Positions 33,662-42,206 of a DNA stretch of 64,000 bases are shown here, piece by piece. The notes beneath the pieces are model-generated. The model saw only the letters and a program-made list of their open reading frames with translations, ran no database searches and was not told the DNA's origin. Made by a program: the position numbers and the translations under genes. Numbering within the stretch: the stretch's first letter is position 1; each line of letters opens with the position of its first letter. Source of the stretch: LC029 sp036676475 (GTDB lineage: Bacteria; Bacillota; Bacilli; Aneurinibacillales; RAOX-1); contig JAKFCU010000092.1 in assembly GCA_036676475.1 (NCBI GenBank), forward strand, positions 36,515 through 100,514, read 5' to 3'.

Positions 33662-34576
33662 ATGTCTGAATTAAAAGGGATTATACCATTATTAAAGCCT
33701 CCAGGCTTTACCTCCCATGATTGTGTAAATAAGCTGCGGAGACTATTACAGATGAAGAGAATAGGACACACCGGAACACTGGACCCTTCGGTGACGGGTG
33801 TCCTACCTTTATGTATTGGACAGGCCACAAGAGTTGTGGAATACCTTCAAGATCTACCTAAAGAATATGTGGGAACCATCGTCATCGGTCGTTCGACAAC
33901 CACGGAAGATGCAGATGGCGAAATGATAGAAGAGAAACAAGTTGAGCCTAATTTAAGTGAATTGAAAATTGAAGAAACACTGAATTCCTTTATGGGAAAG
34001 ATTGAACAGATTCCTCCCATGTATTCTGCTGTCAAGGTTAATGGGGTTCGTCTGCATCAACTGGCAAGACTTGGGAAAGAAGTCGAACGGAAGGCTCGAG
34101 AAGTACAGATTTATGAAATCGAAACTTTGTCGATGTCTTTAAAACAGGACTTTCCCGAAATTACGTTTCGGGTGAAATGTTCGAAGGGGACGTATATTCG
34201 TACTCTTTGTGTGGATATAGGGAAAAAGCTAGGCTATCCCGCGCACATGAAGCTGTTGCAAAGAACGGAGACGGGACCATTTAAATTGAAAGACTGCTTT
34301 ACCTTTGAACAAATAGAAGAAGCAGTTAAAGAAAGTCAAGTAGCCCAATTAGTTAAGCCGATGGACTGGGCCCTTCTTCAGTTTCCTAGTTGGACAGTCG
34401 ATGAGGAAAGTATACCTCACGTCCTAAATGGAAAAAAGATGAAACTGGAACTGGCTACAATGGAAGGGCAATTAATAAGAGTATATTCGTCAAATCAACA
34501 ATTTTTAGGACTTTATCGATCGTTTTACATAAATGGAATTGAGTGGGGAAAGCCGGAAAAAATTTTCCATGAATAA
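33662..34576 (+). CDS. truB: tRNA pseudouridine-55 synthase TruB
   Basis: A 304-residue enzyme: GIIPLLKPPGFTSHDCVNKL, the catalytic Asp in GHTGTLDPSVTGVLPLCIG (about 36-54), KEYVGTI, CSKGTYIRTLCVDIG, and a C-terminal PUA-like region. It makes the T-loop pseudouridine in tRNAs. It follows nrnA after 9 bases and precedes ribF. Confidence 0.96.
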   Translation: MSELKGIIPLLKPPGFTSHDCVNKLRRLLQMKRIGHTGTLDPSVTGVLPLCIGQATRVVEYLQDLPKEYVGTIVIGRSTTTEDADGEMIEEKQVEPNLSELKIEETLNSFMGKIEQIPPMYSAVKVNGVRLHQLARLGKEVERKAREVQIYEIETLSMSLKQDFPEITFRVKCSKGTYIRTLCVDIGKKLGYPAHMKLLQRTETGPFKLKDCFTFEQIEEAVKESQVAQLVKPMDWALLQFPSWTVDEESIPHVLNGKKMKLELATMEGQLIRVYSSNQQFLGLYRSFYINGIEWGKPEKIFHE

Positions 34577-34617
34577 TCTTCGATACAAGAGGGTTGGGCT
34601 CGGAAGGGGAATCGGAC

Positions 34618-35556
34618 ATGATTGTTCAACATATTCAGTATCCGTTGGTACAGCAACCATATGAACCTTGTGCTTTGGCGATTGGGTATTTTGATGGTGT
34701 ACATCAAGGACATCGCCGGGTCATTCAAAAAGCAATAGATTTGTCAAAAAATAAGGGATTGAAAAGTGCGGTAATGACCTTTCATCCGCATCCGCGAGAG
34801 GTGTTAGGACAAAGCGGGTATTCTCATTATTTAACCCCTTTAGAAGAAAAATTAGAAATGCTAGAACGAATGAATGTAGAAATTGCTTATGTGGTTAGTT
34901 TTGACATCCCATTTTCATCCATCTATCCTCAAGATTTCATTCATGAAATTCTTGTTCCACTTCAAGCTAGGCATATTGTAGTTGGATTTGATTATACGTT
35001 TGGCTATCGAGGAAAAGGAACGGCCTTTACATTACAGGAATTAAGTCAAAATCGGTATGGACTCGATGTGATATCACCGATTACAAGATTAGGTGAAAAG
35101 ATCAGCAGCACTGTTATTCGGGAGTATCTTTATGGCGGAAAAATCAAAGAGGCAAATGAGTTCCTGGGACACCCTTATCAAATCAAAGGGAAGGTTATTC
35201 ATGGCGAAAAGCGTGGTAGGACCATCGGATTCCCGACCGCAAATATGGGACTACAAGCAGCGTATCTCATACCTCGTACGGGTGTCTATGCCGTCCGTAT
35301 AAATATAGAGGGAAGTTCTTTTTATGGCGTGATGAATATTGGAATAAAACCGACCTTTGAACAAGAGAAAAAGGAAAAAAGTCTTGAGGTATACATTTTT
35401 GATTTTGATGACAACCTGTATGATAGGGAAATTAAGGTAGAGTTTCTTTTCTTTATTCGCGAGGAGCAAAAGTTTGCTGGAGTAGAACAGCTTGTCCGAC
35501 AAATTCAGCAAGATGTTCAAGTTGCAAAAAGTAAGCTGAATTACAACAAAGAGTAG
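34618..35556 (+). CDS. ribF: Bifunctional riboflavin kinase/FAD synthetase RibF
   Basis: A 312-residue bifunctional enzyme: N-terminal FMN adenylyltransferase (IGYFDGVHQGHRRVI with GxHxGH-type motif, about 22-36; later LGEKISSTVIREYL) and C-terminal riboflavin kinase (EKRGRTIGFPTANMG, about 198-212). It turns riboflavin into FMN and FAD. The ATG at 34618 is 7 bases after GGAAGGGGA; an upstream TTG (34594) is not favoured. Confidence 0.96.
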   Translation: MIVQHIQYPLVQQPYEPCALAIGYFDGVHQGHRRVIQKAIDLSKNKGLKSAVMTFHPHPREVLGQSGYSHYLTPLEEKLEMLERMNVEIAYVVSFDIPFSSIYPQDFIHEILVPLQARHIVVGFDYTFGYRGKGTAFTLQELSQNRYGLDVISPITRLGEKISSTVIREYLYGGKIKEANEFLGHPYQIKGKVIHGEKRGRTIGFPTANMGLQAAYLIPRTGVYAVRINIEGSSFYGVMNIGIKPTFEQEKKEKSLEVYIFDFDDNLYDREIKVEFLFFIREEQKFAGVEQLVRQIQQDVQVAKSKLNYNKE

Positions 35557-35616
35557 TGGACTGGGAATATTAGAAAGAAAACAAACATATTCTTTTTATT
35601 AAATAATGATAAACAT

Positions 35617-35645
35617 TTACTCGTCCACCTCATCTATGTTATACT
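35617..35645 (+). promoter_or_regulatory. Sigma-A promoter upstream of the two-gene module
   Basis: TTACTC (35617-35622), 17-base spacer, TATACT (35640-35645), with TG in the extended -10 position. It gives a ~85-nt leader to the 76-aa gene. Confidence 0.65.
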
Positions 35646-35736
35646 GTTCGTGGTAATTTCATAAAAGCTTTATGCTTTAGACACTCCTCTTAATGATCTT
35701 TCGAATTGCTTTTAGCTAAAGAAGGGAGAGGTTGGT

Positions 35737-35967
35737 GTGAAATTCCCGAAGGCCGAACCAAACGATCGGCAAATCAGTAAATTTTGCCAAGATGTGGCCA
35801 GTATCTGTTGCAGTGATGAATTTAAAAAGCTGCATAAAGAAATGTCCAAAATCTATCGTAAGAACGGCTTGAGCGATGCGAACCGGATTGCCTTTCAAGA
35901 TTCATTATTCTCCATGTATCTTGAGCAACTGCTTCCTGAGGTAGAGGAAGAAATTCCTTATCCCTAG
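35737..35967 (+). CDS. Hypothetical 76-aa protein (upstream partner of a DUF4258-like protein)
   Basis: I do not recognise this 76-residue protein. It is soluble, mostly helical by composition, with two adjacent Cys residues (ASICCSDEF, about residues 22-30) and an acidic C-terminus (PEVEEEIPYP). It starts with GTG behind AGGGAGAGG, has its own promoter, and is followed 3 bases later by a second small gene, so the two are probably co-translated. The pair interrupts the usual ribF-rpsO adjacency. An antitoxin role is possible from the layout only. Confidence 0.75.
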   Translation: MKFPKAEPNDRQISKFCQDVASICCSDEFKKLHKEMSKIYRKNGLSDANRIAFQDSLFSMYLEQLLPEVEEEIPYP

Positions 35968-35970
35968 AAT

Positions 35971-36192
35971 ATGCATGTGATTATAACATCGCATGTAAAG
36001 CAGAGAATCCGTGAAAACCGTCAAAGCGGCATTACACTTCAGGATATTATCTATCAAGCTAGATCTATTCCTGGAACGGTGCCTATTGCTACACGATTTC
36101 GCGGGTTTCTATCGGTGAACGGCAGGGTATTCGATATGGTGGTTAAGGACATTGCTCAAGGACGACTGGTCATTACTGTGATTGGCAAATAA
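35971..36192 (+). CDS. Small DUF4258-like protein
   Basis: A 73-residue protein: HVKQRIRENRQSGITLQDII near the start, GRVFDMVVKDI in the middle and RLVITVIGK at the end. The pattern H-x3-R-x2-E ... I-x2-xDI ... V-ITV resembles DUF4258-type small proteins, some of which occur with antitoxin-like partners. This is a pattern match by eye, not a domain search. It has no clear SD of its own and probably depends on translation of the gene 3 bases upstream. It may alternatively be a small RNA-binding or regulatory protein of the rpsO/pnp locus. Confidence 0.7.
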   Translation: MHVIITSHVKQRIRENRQSGITLQDIIYQARSIPGTVPIATRFRGFLSVNGRVFDMVVKDIAQGRLVITVIGK

Positions 36193-36195
36193 ACC

Positions 36196-36238
36196 GTAGC
36201 TTGGATGATCGAAGTCTCCGACGATGAATCTAGGCTAT
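36196..36238 (+). promoter_or_regulatory. rpsO leader hairpin (possible S15 autoregulatory element)
   Basis: A long interrupted stem: TAGC/GCTA at the base, GAT/ATC and ATC/GAT in the middle, and GTC-tcc-GAC at the tip. It ends about 30 bases before rpsO. S15 is known to autoregulate through leader RNA structures in several bacteria; this one is not matched to a specific family. Confidence 0.4.
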
Positions 36239-36269
36239 TGGGGATCTAAAATAATGGAGGTAAATAAAG

Positions 36270-36539
36270 ATGGCATTAACTCAAGAACGCAAGCAGCAGT
36301 TAATCGAAGAATACCGTGTACATGAATCTGATACAGGTTCTCCTGAAGTACAAGTGGCTATCCTTACGGAAAAGATTAACTACCTAAACGGTCATTTACG
36401 TGAGCACAAGAAAGATCACCATTCTCGTCGTGGTCTTTTAAAGATGGTAGGGCAACGCCGTAACCTATTGAATTACTTGAAAAATAACGATATTACTCGT
36501 TATCGTAATCTAATCAATAAGCTTGGCCTACGTCGATAG
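36270..36539 (+). CDS. rpsO: 30S ribosomal protein S15
   Basis: An 89-residue S15 of standard length: YRVHESDTGSPEVQVAILTE, LNGHLREHKKDHHSRRGLL, VGQRRNLLNYL and the ending RYRNLINKLGLRR. It is a primary 16S rRNA binder. ATGGAGG lies 9 bases before the ATG. The neighbour downstream is pnp, as in most Bacteria. Confidence 0.98.
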   Translation: MALTQERKQQLIEEYRVHESDTGSPEVQVAILTEKINYLNGHLREHKKDHHSRRGLLKMVGQRRNLLNYLKNNDITRYRNLINKLGLRR

Positions 36540-36543
36540 AATG

Positions 36544-36568
36544 AAGCGGGGATATCCCCGCTTTTTTC
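36544..36568 (+). terminator. Intrinsic terminator after rpsO
   Basis: AAGCGGGG-atat-CCCCGCTT followed by TTTTCTG; 8-bp perfect stem. Confidence 0.92.
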
Positions 36569-36633
36569 TGTTACATATTTAGTGGAAAACAAAGGGAAAA
36601 ATCTAAGTATATCCAATGATTTTCTCTTTTATT

Positions 36634-36662
36634 TTTTGCAAAGCAGGAAATAATAGTATAAT
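36634..36662 (+). promoter_or_regulatory. Candidate sigma-A promoter for pnp
   Basis: TATAAT at 36657-36662 with TTTTGC at 17-base spacing (or TTGCAA at 15). It follows the rpsO terminator. Confidence 0.5.
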
Positions 36663-36729
36663 AAAAGAAATGTTAGATATCTTGTGTATTTATTTATATT
36701 TGTCAAGGAAGAAAGGAGGCAATACATAA

Positions 36730-38835
36730 ATGGAAATTTTTACTTATGAACTCGGTGGGCGCACCCTTACAGTAGAATATGGAAAGATGGCTAAGCAAGC
36801 GAATGCAGCCGTATTGGTTCGTTATGGTGAGACAGCGGTTCTTTCTACTGTAACAGCTTCAAATACGCCTTCCCACTTGGACTTTTTCCCGCTAACGGTA
36901 AATTATGAGGAACGTCTGTATGCCGTAGGTAAAATACCGGGGGGCTTCATTAAAAGAGAAGGAAGACCAAGTGAAAAGGCTATTTTAGCCAGTCGTTTAA
37001 TCGACCGTCCGATTCGACCGCTTTTCCCTGAGGGATTTCGCAATGAGGTACAAGTGGTCAATATTGTAATGTCGGTCGATCAGGATTGCTCTTCTGAAGT
37101 GGCGGCTATGATTGGAACTTCCATTGCCTTATCCATCTCTGATGTTCCGTTCAATGGACCCATTGGCGGAGTGATTGTGGGAAGAATCAATGGAGAATTT
37201 GTGTTGAATCCAACCATTAAGCAAATGACAGAAAGTGATATCCATCTGGTCGTGGCTGGTACCAAGGACGCCATTAATATGGTGGAAGCAGGGGCACAGG
37301 AAGTTCCTGAGGAAGTAATGCTGGCAGCCATTATGTTTGGACATGACCATATCCGTTCTATTGTTGAATTTATAGAAACGGTCCAAGCAAAAGTCGGTAA
37401 AGAGAAGATGGAAGTGGTTCTTCATTCCGTAGATGCCGAAATTGATAGCATGGTACGTGAGTATGCCATGAATCGTTTAGTGGAAGCTGTACGGATCGAG
37501 GAAAAACAAGCACGATCCGAAGCGATTGATGCGATTAAAGAGGAAACGAAGGAACATTTTGCTGAAATTTTCCCTGAACAAGAAAAAGCCATCTCAGAAG
37601 TACTTTATACGATTGTAAAAGATGAGGTCCGCCGATTAATTACGCATGATAAGATTCGACCTGATGGACGTGCCATTCAGGAAATCCGTCCTATTTCATC
37701 TGAAGTGAATTTACTATCAAGGACACATGGATCCGGATTATTTACTCGCGGTCAAACTCAGGCATTAAGTATTTGTACCTTAGGTGCCTTAGGCGATGTT
37801 CAAATCTTAGATGGATTAGGGATTGAAGAAACCAAAAGGTTTATGCACCATTATAATTTCCCTCCTTTCAGTGTAGGAGAGGCTAGACCGCTTCGTCCTC
37901 CTGGCCGTCGGGAAATCGGTCATGGTGCACTTGGGGAAAGAGCACTAGAACCTGTCATTCCTTCCGAGGAAGTCTTTCCTTACACGATTCGACTCGTTTC
38001 GGAAGTGTTGGAATCCAATGGTTCTACATCTCAAGCGAGTATATGCGCAAGTACGCTAGCCATGATGGATGCAGGCGTACCTATTAAAGCTCCTGTTGCC
38101 GGTATAGCCATGGGCTTAGTTAAATCTGGTGAGCATGTATCGGTGCTATCAGATATTCAGGGGATGGAAGATCATCTTGGTGACATGGATTTTAAAGTAG
38201 CAGGAACACGTGTTGGTGTAACGGCTCTACAAATGGATATTAAAATTGAAGGGATAGATCGTCAAATCCTTCAGCAAGCCCTTCAGCAAGCACGCGAAGG
38301 CCGCATGCATATTTTAGATCGTATGGAAGAAGCCATCACAACTCCAAGGGGAAGTCTATCACCTTTTGCACCTAAGATCTTAACAATGAAAATTCATCCT
38401 GATAAAATTCGCGATGTGATTGGAGCCGGTGGTAAGATCATCAACAAGATTATCGAGGAAACAGGCGTTAAAATCGATATTGAACAAGATGGACGGATTT
38501 TTATTGCTTCCGTGGATGAGCCGATGAATCAAAAAGCGAAACAAATTATCGAAGATATCGTTCGAGAAGTTGCAATTGGACAAACCTATTTAGGAACGGT
38601 AAAGCGAATTGAGAAATTTGGTGCTTTCGTTGAAGTATTTAACGGGAAAGAAGGGCTAGTTCATATTTCACAGCTTTCCGAGGAACGTGTTGGAAAGGTA
38701 GAAGATGTGGTAGCTATTGGTGACCAAATTATGGTTAAAGTTGTGGAAATTGATAACCAAGGAAGAATCAATCTCTCCCGTAAAGTCTTACTGAAGGAAG
38801 CTAAGGAAAAGGAACAAGAGAATTCGGCAACATAG
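36730..38835 (+). CDS. pnp: Polyribonucleotide nucleotidyltransferase (PNPase)
   Basis: A 701-residue exoribonuclease: two RNase PH domains (about 5-215 and 310-545), a KH domain (RDVIGAGGKIINKIIEETG, about 560) and an S1 domain (YLGTVKRIEKFGAFVEVFNG, about 620-690). The first core has GGFIKREGRPSEKAIL; the second has GSGLFTRGQTQALS and SDIQGMEDHLGDMDFKVAG. It degrades RNA 3'-5' by phosphorolysis. AAAGGAGG lies upstream. The terminator behind it is strong. Confidence 0.97.
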   Translation: MEIFTYELGGRTLTVEYGKMAKQANAAVLVRYGETAVLSTVTASNTPSHLDFFPLTVNYEERLYAVGKIPGGFIKREGRPSEKAILASRLIDRPIRPLFPEGFRNEVQVVNIVMSVDQDCSSEVAAMIGTSIALSISDVPFNGPIGGVIVGRINGEFVLNPTIKQMTESDIHLVVAGTKDAINMVEAGAQEVPEEVMLAAIMFGHDHIRSIVEFIETVQAKVGKEKMEVVLHSVDAEIDSMVREYAMNRLVEAVRIEEKQARSEAIDAIKEETKEHFAEIFPEQEKAISEVLYTIVKDEVRRLITHDKIRPDGRAIQEIRPISSEVNLLSRTHGSGLFTRGQTQALSICTLGALGDVQILDGLGIEETKRFMHHYNFPPFSVGEARPLRPPGRREIGHGALGERALEPVIPSEEVFPYTIRLVSEVLESNGSTSQASICASTLAMMDAGVPIKAPVAGIAMGLVKSGEHVSVLSDIQGMEDHLGDMDFKVAGTRVGVTALQMDIKIEGIDRQILQQALQQAREGRMHILDRMEEAITTPRGSLSPFAPKILTMKIHPDKIRDVIGAGGKIINKIIEETGVKIDIEQDGRIFIASVDEPMNQKAKQIIEDIVREVAIGQTYLGTVKRIEKFGAFVEVFNGKEGLVHISQLSEERVGKVEDVVAIGDQIMVKVVEIDNQGRINLSRKVLLKEAKEKEQENSAT

Positions 38836-38861
38836 ATCTCCATTCAACAATAATATTTCAG

Positions 38862-38897
38862 AAAAAAGGCTTCGATAAAGAAGCTTTTTTCTTTTTT
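38862..38897 (+). terminator. Intrinsic terminator after pnp
   Basis: AAAAAAGGCTTC pairs with GAAGCTTTTTT around GATAAA; a second T run follows. Confidence 0.85.
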
Positions 38898-38980
38898 GAT
38901 CTATGTCGTACATATGTAACGTATCTCTATCATATCTTGTACCATTGAACAATTTGGACAGATAGGGTGGAGGTGGTTTC

Positions 38981-39952
38981 ATGAAGGAAAGAAAAGCACA
39001 GTCACGGTACCTTGTGGGTGGGCTTTTTCTAGTGCTCTTTTTATATGTTATCGATTCTCCAGCGATAGATCTCTATATTTCTAGTGTTAAAGGACAACCT
39101 GTAACTGCTCCGGTAGATCAGGGGGATTGGACGAAGCCATTAGAGGAGCTAAAGGCAAAGCATGAGTTTAAGCCAATCAATGCCCGTATTGATCCTGTTT
39201 GGAAAGCGATTCCGGGGTATAATGGTTTAGAGATTAATCTTAAAAAATCCTTGGAAAATTTAAACCAAAAAGGGAAATGGGATAAAAAGGAGATCGTGTT
39301 TGAGGAACGTGAACCGGAAGTAGGACTTTCTGATTTAAAACCAAGCCCTATTTATCGAGGAAATTCAAATAAATCAATGGTTTCCTTTATGATTAATGTC
39401 GCTTGGGGAAACGAATACTTAACAGAAATCCTAAAAATATTAGAAAAGTATAAAGTCAAATCGACCTTTTTTCTTGATGGTTCTTGGGTAAGCAAGTACC
39501 CTGAAGAAGCTCGAAAAATAGTGAAATCAGGACATGAGATTGGAAATCATGCCTATTCCCATCCCGATATGAAAAAAATTTCAATGAATCGCATTCGCTT
39601 AGAGCTAACGAAAACCAATGAGGTCATACAGAGAGAATTAGATATAAAACCGACTTTGTTTGCTCCCCCCTCTGGATCTTATGATGAGCGCGTGATTCAG
39701 ATGGCTGCACAAGAAGGTATGTATACCATATTATGGACATTAGATACGGTAGATTGGAAAAAACCTGCTCCGACAACCATTATCAATCGAATTAATCCTC
39801 ATCTGACAAATGGAAGTCTGATTCTCATGCATCCTACCGAATCTTCAGCTAAGGCATTATCTTCTATGTTGGAAGCCGCACGTACGAAAGGCTTAAAAGT
39901 GGGAACAGTAAGTGAGCTGCTATCGACAAAACGTGTTGATCCTATTGAGTAG
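38981..39952 (+). CDS. ylxY: Polysaccharide deacetylase family protein YlxY
   Basis: A 323-residue protein with an N-terminal signal-anchor (about residues 10-28) and a NodB-type domain (about 125-315). Motif 2 is present (GHEIGNHAYSHPDM), as is a DTVDWKKP segment and the ILMHPT ending. Motif 1, normally TFDDG, is replaced by MINVAWGNE, so the catalytic Asp is missing. The same replacement is, as far as I recall, typical of the YlxY group, so activity is doubtful. It lies between pnp and the M16 peptidase gene as in Bacillus. Confidence 0.9.
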   Translation: MKERKAQSRYLVGGLFLVLFLYVIDSPAIDLYISSVKGQPVTAPVDQGDWTKPLEELKAKHEFKPINARIDPVWKAIPGYNGLEINLKKSLENLNQKGKWDKKEIVFEEREPEVGLSDLKPSPIYRGNSNKSMVSFMINVAWGNEYLTEILKILEKYKVKSTFFLDGSWVSKYPEEARKIVKSGHEIGNHAYSHPDMKKISMNRIRLELTKTNEVIQRELDIKPTLFAPPSGSYDERVIQMAAQEGMYTILWTLDTVDWKKPAPTTIINRINPHLTNGSLILMHPTESSAKALSSMLEAARTKGLKVGTVSELLSTKRVDPIE

Positions 39953-40061
39953 GCTAGGTAATTCTGCTATAGTAGTGATACTGATTGACAGAAATTAGTC
40001 CCCATTTACGTTGGTTAGTACTGGACTTCAGATGTTTAGCACATATAAGGAGGCTTCATTC

Positions 40062-41324
40062 GTGATCGAAAAATACACCCTAGAAAATGGGGTACGTGTG
40101 ATTATTGAAAAAATCCCGACAGTTCGATCTGTCGCTTTAGGAATATGGGTTGGTACCGGTTCTCGCCATGAAGAGGTCAATAATAATGGGATCTCTCATT
40201 TTATCGAACATATGCTTTTTAAAGGAACCAAAACCCGATCAGCGAAAGAGATAGCCGAATCCTTTGATCAAATTGGTGGGCATGTGAATGCCTTTACTTC
40301 AAAAGAATATACTTGTTATTATGCAAGAGTGTTAGACAATCATGCACCAATGGCTTTGGATATATTGGGGGATATGTTTTTTCACTCTGTCTTCGATGAA
40401 GAAGAGATCAAGAAAGAGCGCAAGGTAGTTATTGAAGAGATTAAAATGTATGATGATACACCTGATGATTTGGTCCATGATTTGATCTCCAAGGCCAGTT
40501 TTCAGCATCATTCTCTAGGCTATAGCATTTTGGGTACAGAGGATGTTCTAAATCATATCAATCAGGAAAAAATTCTTCAATATATTGATCACCGCTACAC
40601 CCCTGCCAATGTTGTTATCACAGTAGCCGGAAATGTAAATGATGAGCTTCTTTCTTCTATTAAGGAAAAATTTTCCCGGTTTACTCGCCAAGAAGCTGAA
40701 ATGAAGGTTGATCATCCTATTTTTCAAGCAGGGATTAAATTAAAAAAGAAGGAAACAGAACAAGCGCATCTTTGCTTAGCTTTTCCAGGATTAGAAATTG
40801 GCAATAAGGATATCTATGCGTTGATTCTGATGAATAATATCTTAGGCGGAAGCATGAGCTCGAGATTGTTCCAGGAAGTACGGGAGGAACGGGGACTCGC
40901 TTATTCGGTCTTTTCCTACCACTCTTCGTTTCGGGATCACGGGATGTTTACCGTTTATGCAGGAACAGCACCTAATCAGTTAGAAGAAGTGTATAAGGTA
41001 ATTACGGAAACCTTGCAGAAGCTAAAAGCAGAAGGGATGTTGGCTGACGAGCTTCGAAAGGGAAAAGAACAACTGAAAGGCAGTCTAATGCTTAGTTTGG
41101 AGAGCACCAACAGCCGTATGAGCCGATTAGGCAAAAATGAACTATTATTAGGAAAGCATCTCGGTTTGGATGAAATTCTTGAAAGAGTTGACAGTGTGAC
41201 ATTAGAGCATGTTCAGGATACCATTTTCAACATATTCAATCACCCGATGTCCATTGCTTTAGTAAGTCCATTTGAAGAGCTGCCTGCCTGCTTTAATCCA
41301 AACGATTTAGTCATGAAATCATAG
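40062..41324 (+). CDS. mlpA: M16 family zinc peptidase MlpA/YmxG
   Basis: A 420-residue processing-peptidase-like protein. The inverted zinc motif HFIEH (in ISHFIEHMLFKGT, about residues 46-60) and the downstream Glu (KKERKVVIEEIKMYDD) are intact. The C-terminal half has the GGSMSSRLFQEVREERGLAYS motif. GTG at 40062 has AAGGAGG 7 bases upstream and gives the family start MIEKYTLENG; an earlier start at 40011 precedes the SD. Functionally poorly known; located between ylxY and dut. Confidence 0.92.
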   Translation: MIEKYTLENGVRVIIEKIPTVRSVALGIWVGTGSRHEEVNNNGISHFIEHMLFKGTKTRSAKEIAESFDQIGGHVNAFTSKEYTCYYARVLDNHAPMALDILGDMFFHSVFDEEEIKKERKVVIEEIKMYDDTPDDLVHDLISKASFQHHSLGYSILGTEDVLNHINQEKILQYIDHRYTPANVVITVAGNVNDELLSSIKEKFSRFTRQEAEMKVDHPIFQAGIKLKKKETEQAHLCLAFPGLEIGNKDIYALILMNNILGGSMSSRLFQEVREERGLAYSVFSYHSSFRDHGMFTVYAGTAPNQLEEVYKVITETLQKLKAEGMLADELRKGKEQLKGSLMLSLESTNSRMSRLGKNELLLGKHLGLDEILERVDSVTLEHVQDTIFNIFNHPMSIALVSPFEELPACFNPNDLVMKS

Positions 41325-41336
41325 AGGTGAATCTAA

Positions 41337-41792
41337 TTGCAGCCAAAGACCAAGATCCAGATTATCAAAACAACAGGGAATGAAGATATTCCGCTCCCGT
41401 CCCAAATGTCTGAATGTGCCGCTGGATTTGACCTATATGCCGCGGTTCAAGAGACCGCCCAGTTGGCGCCTGGAGACAGATTACTGATCCCAACCGGTTT
41501 TGCCATAGCGCTGCCACCGAATATGGAAGCTCAAGTAAGGCCGCGTAGCGGGTTAGCCATTAAAAAAGGAATTACGTGTTTAAATTCTCCGGGAACAATA
41601 GATGCAGATTATCGTGGTGAAGTGGGAGTTATTCTCATCAACCATGGACATGAGGTGTTCTCCGTTACCCGTGGAGACCGGATCGCCCAGATGGTCATTC
41701 AATATGTCCCAACCATCGAATGGGAGCTAGTCAATGAACTCCCTGCAACCGAAAGAGGTACAGGAGGATTTGGACATACAGGTGAAAAGTAA
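41337..41792 (+). CDS. dut: dUTP diphosphatase
   Basis: A 151-residue trimeric dUTPase with all five motifs: AAGFDLYA, RPRSGLAIKKG, GTIDADYRGEVGVILIN (catalytic Asp), RGDRIAQMVI and the C-terminal GTGGFGHTG. It removes dUTP and supplies dUMP. It starts with TTG, 12 bases after the M16 peptidase gene; AGAGGTGA is the SD. B. subtilis 168 has no dut at this position. Confidence 0.95.
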   Translation: MQPKTKIQIIKTTGNEDIPLPSQMSECAAGFDLYAAVQETAQLAPGDRLLIPTGFAIALPPNMEAQVRPRSGLAIKKGITCLNSPGTIDADYRGEVGVILINHGHEVFSVTRGDRIAQMVIQYVPTIEWELVNELPATERGTGGFGHTGEK

Positions 41793-41801
41793 TGGAATCA
41801 G

Positions 41802-41832
41802 AAGTACTTCCGATAGGGAGTACTTTTTTTTA
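41802..41832 (+). terminator. Intrinsic terminator after dut
   Basis: AAGTACT pairs with AGTACTT (plus inner C/G pairs) and is followed by TTTTTT. Confidence 0.85.
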
Positions 41833-41898
41833 TGGATGGAGCATATCCTATCCACTGCAAAGTAATAGATGTAACTTAACAAAAGGGGGCTTCAAACC

Positions 41899-42153
41899 AT
41901 GAGATTCAGTGAGTTCAGTGGGAAGGAAATCATTGATTTGGACAATGGAGAGAGAATGGGGGTTCTGGGACAATCGGATCTCGTAATCGACCCTGAATCT
42001 GGGGAAATTGATTCTATTCTGTTGCCAGGCTCATCCTTTCTTGGCTTTGGAAAAAAGAAAAATGAAGTAATGATTCCATGGAGCGCCATTCGCAAAATAG
42101 GCCCAGATATGATCATTGTTGAGTTAAAGGAGAGAGGGAGAGCGAGGTATTAG
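41899..42153 (+). CDS. ymxH: YlmC/YmxH family PRC-barrel sporulation protein
   Basis: An 84-residue PRC-barrel protein: MRFSEFSGKEIIDLDNGERM, then DLVIDPESGEIDSILLPG and the closing MIPWSAIRKIGPDMIIVE. Family members are found in endospore formers; the exact role is unknown. It sits directly before dpaA, as in Bacillus. Confidence 0.9.
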   Translation: MRFSEFSGKEIIDLDNGERMGVLGQSDLVIDPESGEIDSILLPGSSFLGFGKKKNEVMIPWSAIRKIGPDMIIVELKERGRARY

Positions 42154-42206
42154 AAAGCTGTAACGCATCGCTGGGCGGTCACATAGGATGAGGGTAGAAC
42201 GCAACT

